Positions 5,249-7,076 of a DNA stretch of 7,076 nucleotides are shown here, one piece after another (the stretch's first letter is position 1; each line of letters begins with the position of its first letter). The DNA lies in NCBI GenBank assembly GCA_009787485.1, contig WQWP01000111.1:1-7076 (forward strand), given 5' to 3'. Under the pieces are notes generated by a model, which ran no database searches, was not told the origin of the DNA, and was given only the letters and a program-made list of their open reading frames with translations. This stretch comes from Lentimicrobiaceae bacterium. GTDB lineage: Bacteria; Bacteroidota; Bacteroidia; Bacteroidales; WCHB1-69. A program made the position numbers and the translations under genes.

Positions 5249-6735
5249 TGATCCGAATACCAACATCTTTTCTTTATTTCTTACCTCTGATTCTATGCTT
5301 AGTTTTAGTTGTTTCATGTAACAGACCCGATACCGACGACAATGTTGAACTTCTTTTTTCTGTTCGTAATAACAATAGTGAGATCCAATTTCCATCTCCC
5401 ACCGTTCATTTCGATACCGTTTTTTCAGGAACAGGCTCTATTACAAGACGCTTCACTGTTCACAATCCTTCAAGCAACGATGTAACTACCACTGTTTTTT
5501 TAGCAGGCGGCAAAAAGTCTTACTACAGCATTAATGTGAACGGAATGCCGGGCACTGTGGATAATGATTCATATTTTAAGAATATAGCAATTCCAAAAAG
5601 AGACAGTATTTTTATTTTCGTAAAGGTAAATATTAACCCGAGTTTACAAAACAACCCGTTTTTAGTAACCGATTCTATTGTGTTTTTGACCGGTCGGCGC
5701 GAGCAAGACGTTAAATTGCTGGCATACGGTCAAGATGCGCGGTATATTATAGCCGATCAAGGTCATCCGAGTTTGCGATTTAAAGTAGTTGCCGGAGAAC
5801 ACGAAGTAGTAAGATGGACCAATGAAAAACCTTACGTCGTATATGGCTGGGCTGCCATTGATTCTACCGGCACGTTGGAGATTGAAGCCGGAACCAGAAT
5901 CCATTTTCACGCTAACTCTGGCTTGTGGGCTTATCGTTGCAGCCATTTGAAAGTAGGTAATCAGGACGGTACCTTGGGTGAACCTGTTATATTTAGAGGA
6001 GATCGGTTAGAGAGTTGGTTTAACGAAGATTATGCCCAATGGAGCAGAATCTGGATTAATGAAGGAGCGCAAGTAACAATCAACCATGCCATCATTACCA
6101 ATGCTTTTGTGGGGGTGCAAGTAGAAGCGCTGCCTTATGACGACGGAACTATTGACCTCACGCATGATTCGTCAGTAAAAATTGAAAATACCATTATTAA
6201 AAATACACAGCATTGTGGTGTATTATCACGTTTCTTAAATATAGAAATGACCAATTGCGTGATTACCAACAACGGAGCAAGCAGTTTGCAATTAGAGGGC
6301 GGGGAATATATGATGAAACATTTAACCATAGGCAATTATTTCAGGCAAGCAGAAAGGAAAGTGCCGGCTTGTTATGTGAGTAATAAAATTTCTGCTTATA
6401 ATGTTCCTTTTACAGTTAAAGCCGATTTTATTAATTGTATTATTACCGGAAGAAATGAAACGGAAATAGGTGTGTCTAAGGATGAAGACGCCAACTTGGA
6501 AGTAGCATTTCAAAGTTGCTTGGTAAAATCAAAAAACAATTCCGTTTATTTCGATGAATATTGTTTGCGCAATGAAGATCCGAAATTTAAAGATAGTGAT
6601 AAACTTGATTTCAGGCTACTTCCCGAATCGCCTGCTATTGGGGCAGGGAAGCCGAATATTGGGGTGGATAAAGATATTTTAGGAAATTCGCGCAGCAATC
6701 CGCCCAGTATGGGAGCGTATGAGAATGGACGTTAA
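5248..6735 (+). CDS. Lipoprotein with predicted right-handed parallel beta-helix
   Basis: The 495-residue protein is a probable outer-membrane lipoprotein. Residues 1-24 form a signal peptide ending in LVVSC (lipidated Cys24). The sequence after Cys, NRPDTDDN, is acidic at +4 to +7 and resembles the surface-export signal of Bacteroidetes lipoproteins, suggesting exposure on the cell surface (inference). Residues about 45-170 look like a beta-sandwich domain (FDTVFSGTGSITRRF, then HNPSS, then SIFIFVKVNINP), a type I recall at the N-terminus of similar Bacteroidetes proteins. Residues about 205-450 show strand-turn repeats typical of a parallel beta-helix (VTINHAIITN, VKIENTIIKN, IEMTNCVITN, ADFINCIITG). 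The end (454-492; SPAIGAG, DILGNSR, MGAYE) is the usual closing segment of such proteins. Many are polysaccharide-binding or lyase-like, but no catalytic residues can be named here. The start ATG overlaps the end of the upstream palindrome; no separate promoter or RBS is seen, so co-transcription with the preceding lipoprotein is possible. Confidence 0.8.
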   Translation: MIRIPTSFLYFLPLILCLVLVVSCNRPDTDDNVELLFSVRNNNSEIQFPSPTVHFDTVFSGTGSITRRFTVHNPSSNDVTTTVFLAGGKKSYYSINVNGMPGTVDNDSYFKNIAIPKRDSIFIFVKVNINPSLQNNPFLVTDSIVFLTGRREQDVKLLAYGQDARYIIADQGHPSLRFKVVAGEHEVVRWTNEKPYVVYGWAAIDSTGTLEIEAGTRIHFHANSGLWAYRCSHLKVGNQDGTLGEPVIFRGDRLESWFNEDYAQWSRIWINEGAQVTINHAIITNAFVGVQVEALPYDDGTIDLTHDSSVKIENTIIKNTQHCGVLSRFLNIEMTNCVITNNGASSLQLEGGEYMMKHLTIGNYFRQAERKVPACYVSNKISAYNVPFTVKADFINCIITGRNETEIGVSKDEDANLEVAFQSCLVKSKNNSVYFDEYCLRNEDPKFKDSDKLDFRLLPESPAIGAGKPNIGVDKDILGNSRSNPPSMGAYENGR

Positions 6736-6785
6736 ACCTCAAAAATTATGGGCGCTCCTAATGATAGATAGAATTTAGAGAAGTG

Positions 6786-6814
6786 TTGTTAAATAAAAAA
6801 ATATAATACTTTTG
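6786..6814 (+). promoter_or_regulatory. Bacteroidetes-type promoter for the BACON-like lipoprotein
   Basis: TTG at 6786-6788 and an exact TAnnTTTG match (TACTTTTG, 6807-6814) are 18 nt apart in an otherwise AT-rich gap. Transcription would begin near 6820, giving an untranslated leader of about 90 nt before the ATG at 6911. Confidence 0.7.
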
Positions 6815-6822
6815 CCTCAACT

Positions 6823-6872
6823 TTTGAAAGATTTTTCAAAGAGCTTTTTTGGACTTCGGCTTTTTGAAAAAT
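6823..6872 (+). promoter_or_regulatory. 5' leader with two mutually exclusive hairpins
   Basis: Hairpin A pairs TTTGAAA (6823-6829) with TTTCAAA (6834-6840). Hairpin B pairs 6831-6845 with 6858-6872, 15 consecutive pairs including two G-U, around a 12-nt loop. The segment 6834-6840 belongs to both, so only one can form at a time. No U-tract follows hairpin B, so it is not a typical intrinsic terminator. A GGAG at 6893-6896 lies 14 nt before the ATG, somewhat far for a ribosome-binding site. AT-rich sequence makes chance pairing possible. Confidence 0.4.
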
Positions 6873-6910
6873 TAAAAAGGTGAAAACAAATAGGAGTCCC
6901 CTTATATATT

Positions 6911-7076
6911 ATGAAAATATTATTAAAGTTAACCACATTTTCACTCATCCTTATAGTAGCCCTCGCCTCCTCCTGCCAACCGGAAGAGCCTAAAGAGATT
7001 GAATATACCATATTGCCTGAAAGTTTAAATTTTGAGGCTACCGGTGGAGAAGACGGATTTACGGTGTCTGTTAAAT
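6911..7076 (+). CDS. BACON-domain-like lipoprotein, N-terminal fragment (3' end outside window)
   Basis: Only the first 55 codons are present. Residues 1-22 are a lipoprotein signal peptide (hydrophobic core to VALASSC, lipidated Cys22). The following QPEEPKEIE is acidic, like the surface-export signal of Bacteroidetes lipoproteins. From about residue 31, the pattern ILPESLNFEATGGEDGFTVSV matches the opening of a BACON domain (a first strand, the S-L-N-F turn, a G-G turn, then the T-V-x-V strand). BACON domains are Ig-like modules common in Bacteroidetes surface glycan-handling and adhesion proteins. What follows is cut off, so the protein's function is unknown. It has its own consensus promoter and a structured leader, so it is probably a separate transcription unit from the beta-helix lipoprotein. 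Confidence 0.75.
   Translation, partial: MKILLKLTTFSLILIVALASSCQPEEPKEIEYTILPESLNFEATGGEDGFTVSVK

Overview
The window looks like a chromosomal segment of a Bacteroidetes, most likely Bacteroidales. The evidence is a type IX secretion (Por) C-terminal sorting domain, three lipoprotein signal peptides, a BACON-like N-terminus, promoters of the Bacteroidetes TTG...TAnnTTTG class, and A-rich leaders without clear Shine-Dalgarno sites. No RNA genes, CRISPR arrays, IS elements or phage genes were seen. Coding density is high and the longest gap between genes is 175 bp.

Layout. (1) 2-580: the 3' end of a secreted T9SS cargo gene whose linker and sorting domain are full of repeat-type DNA. (2) 611-2398: a carboxyltransferase of the pyruvate carboxylase B / oxaloacetate decarboxylase alpha family. 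Its C-terminal domain has the biotinyl fold pattern but lacks the biotin-accepting lysine. (3) 2408-2845, minus strand: tRNA adenosine deaminase tadA, ending tail-to-tail 9 bp from gene 2. (4) 2892-3728: a PHP-family histidinol-phosphatase, divergent from tadA across 46 bp. (5) 3820-5139: a lipoprotein with a Trp/Gly/Phe-rich core, a 42-nt tandem repeat and a Ser/Gly tail. (6) 5141-5248: a long imperfect palindrome of CACAGAT-type heptamers that fills the gap between genes 5 and 7 and ends on the start codon of the next gene. (7) 5248-6735: a lipoprotein with a predicted right-handed parallel beta-helix. (8) 6736-6910: a leader region with a consensus promoter and competing hairpins. (9) 6911 to the window end: the N-terminus of a BACON-like lipoprotein.

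The left half is housekeeping metabolism and tRNA modification. The right half is cell-envelope lipoproteins on one strand. No multi-gene pathway operon is evident. The points most worth following up are the non-canonical carboxyltransferase (biotin Lys and an active-site Thr both replaced), the strand-asymmetric palindrome overlapping a start codon, and the repeat DNA translated inside the T9SS sorting domain.
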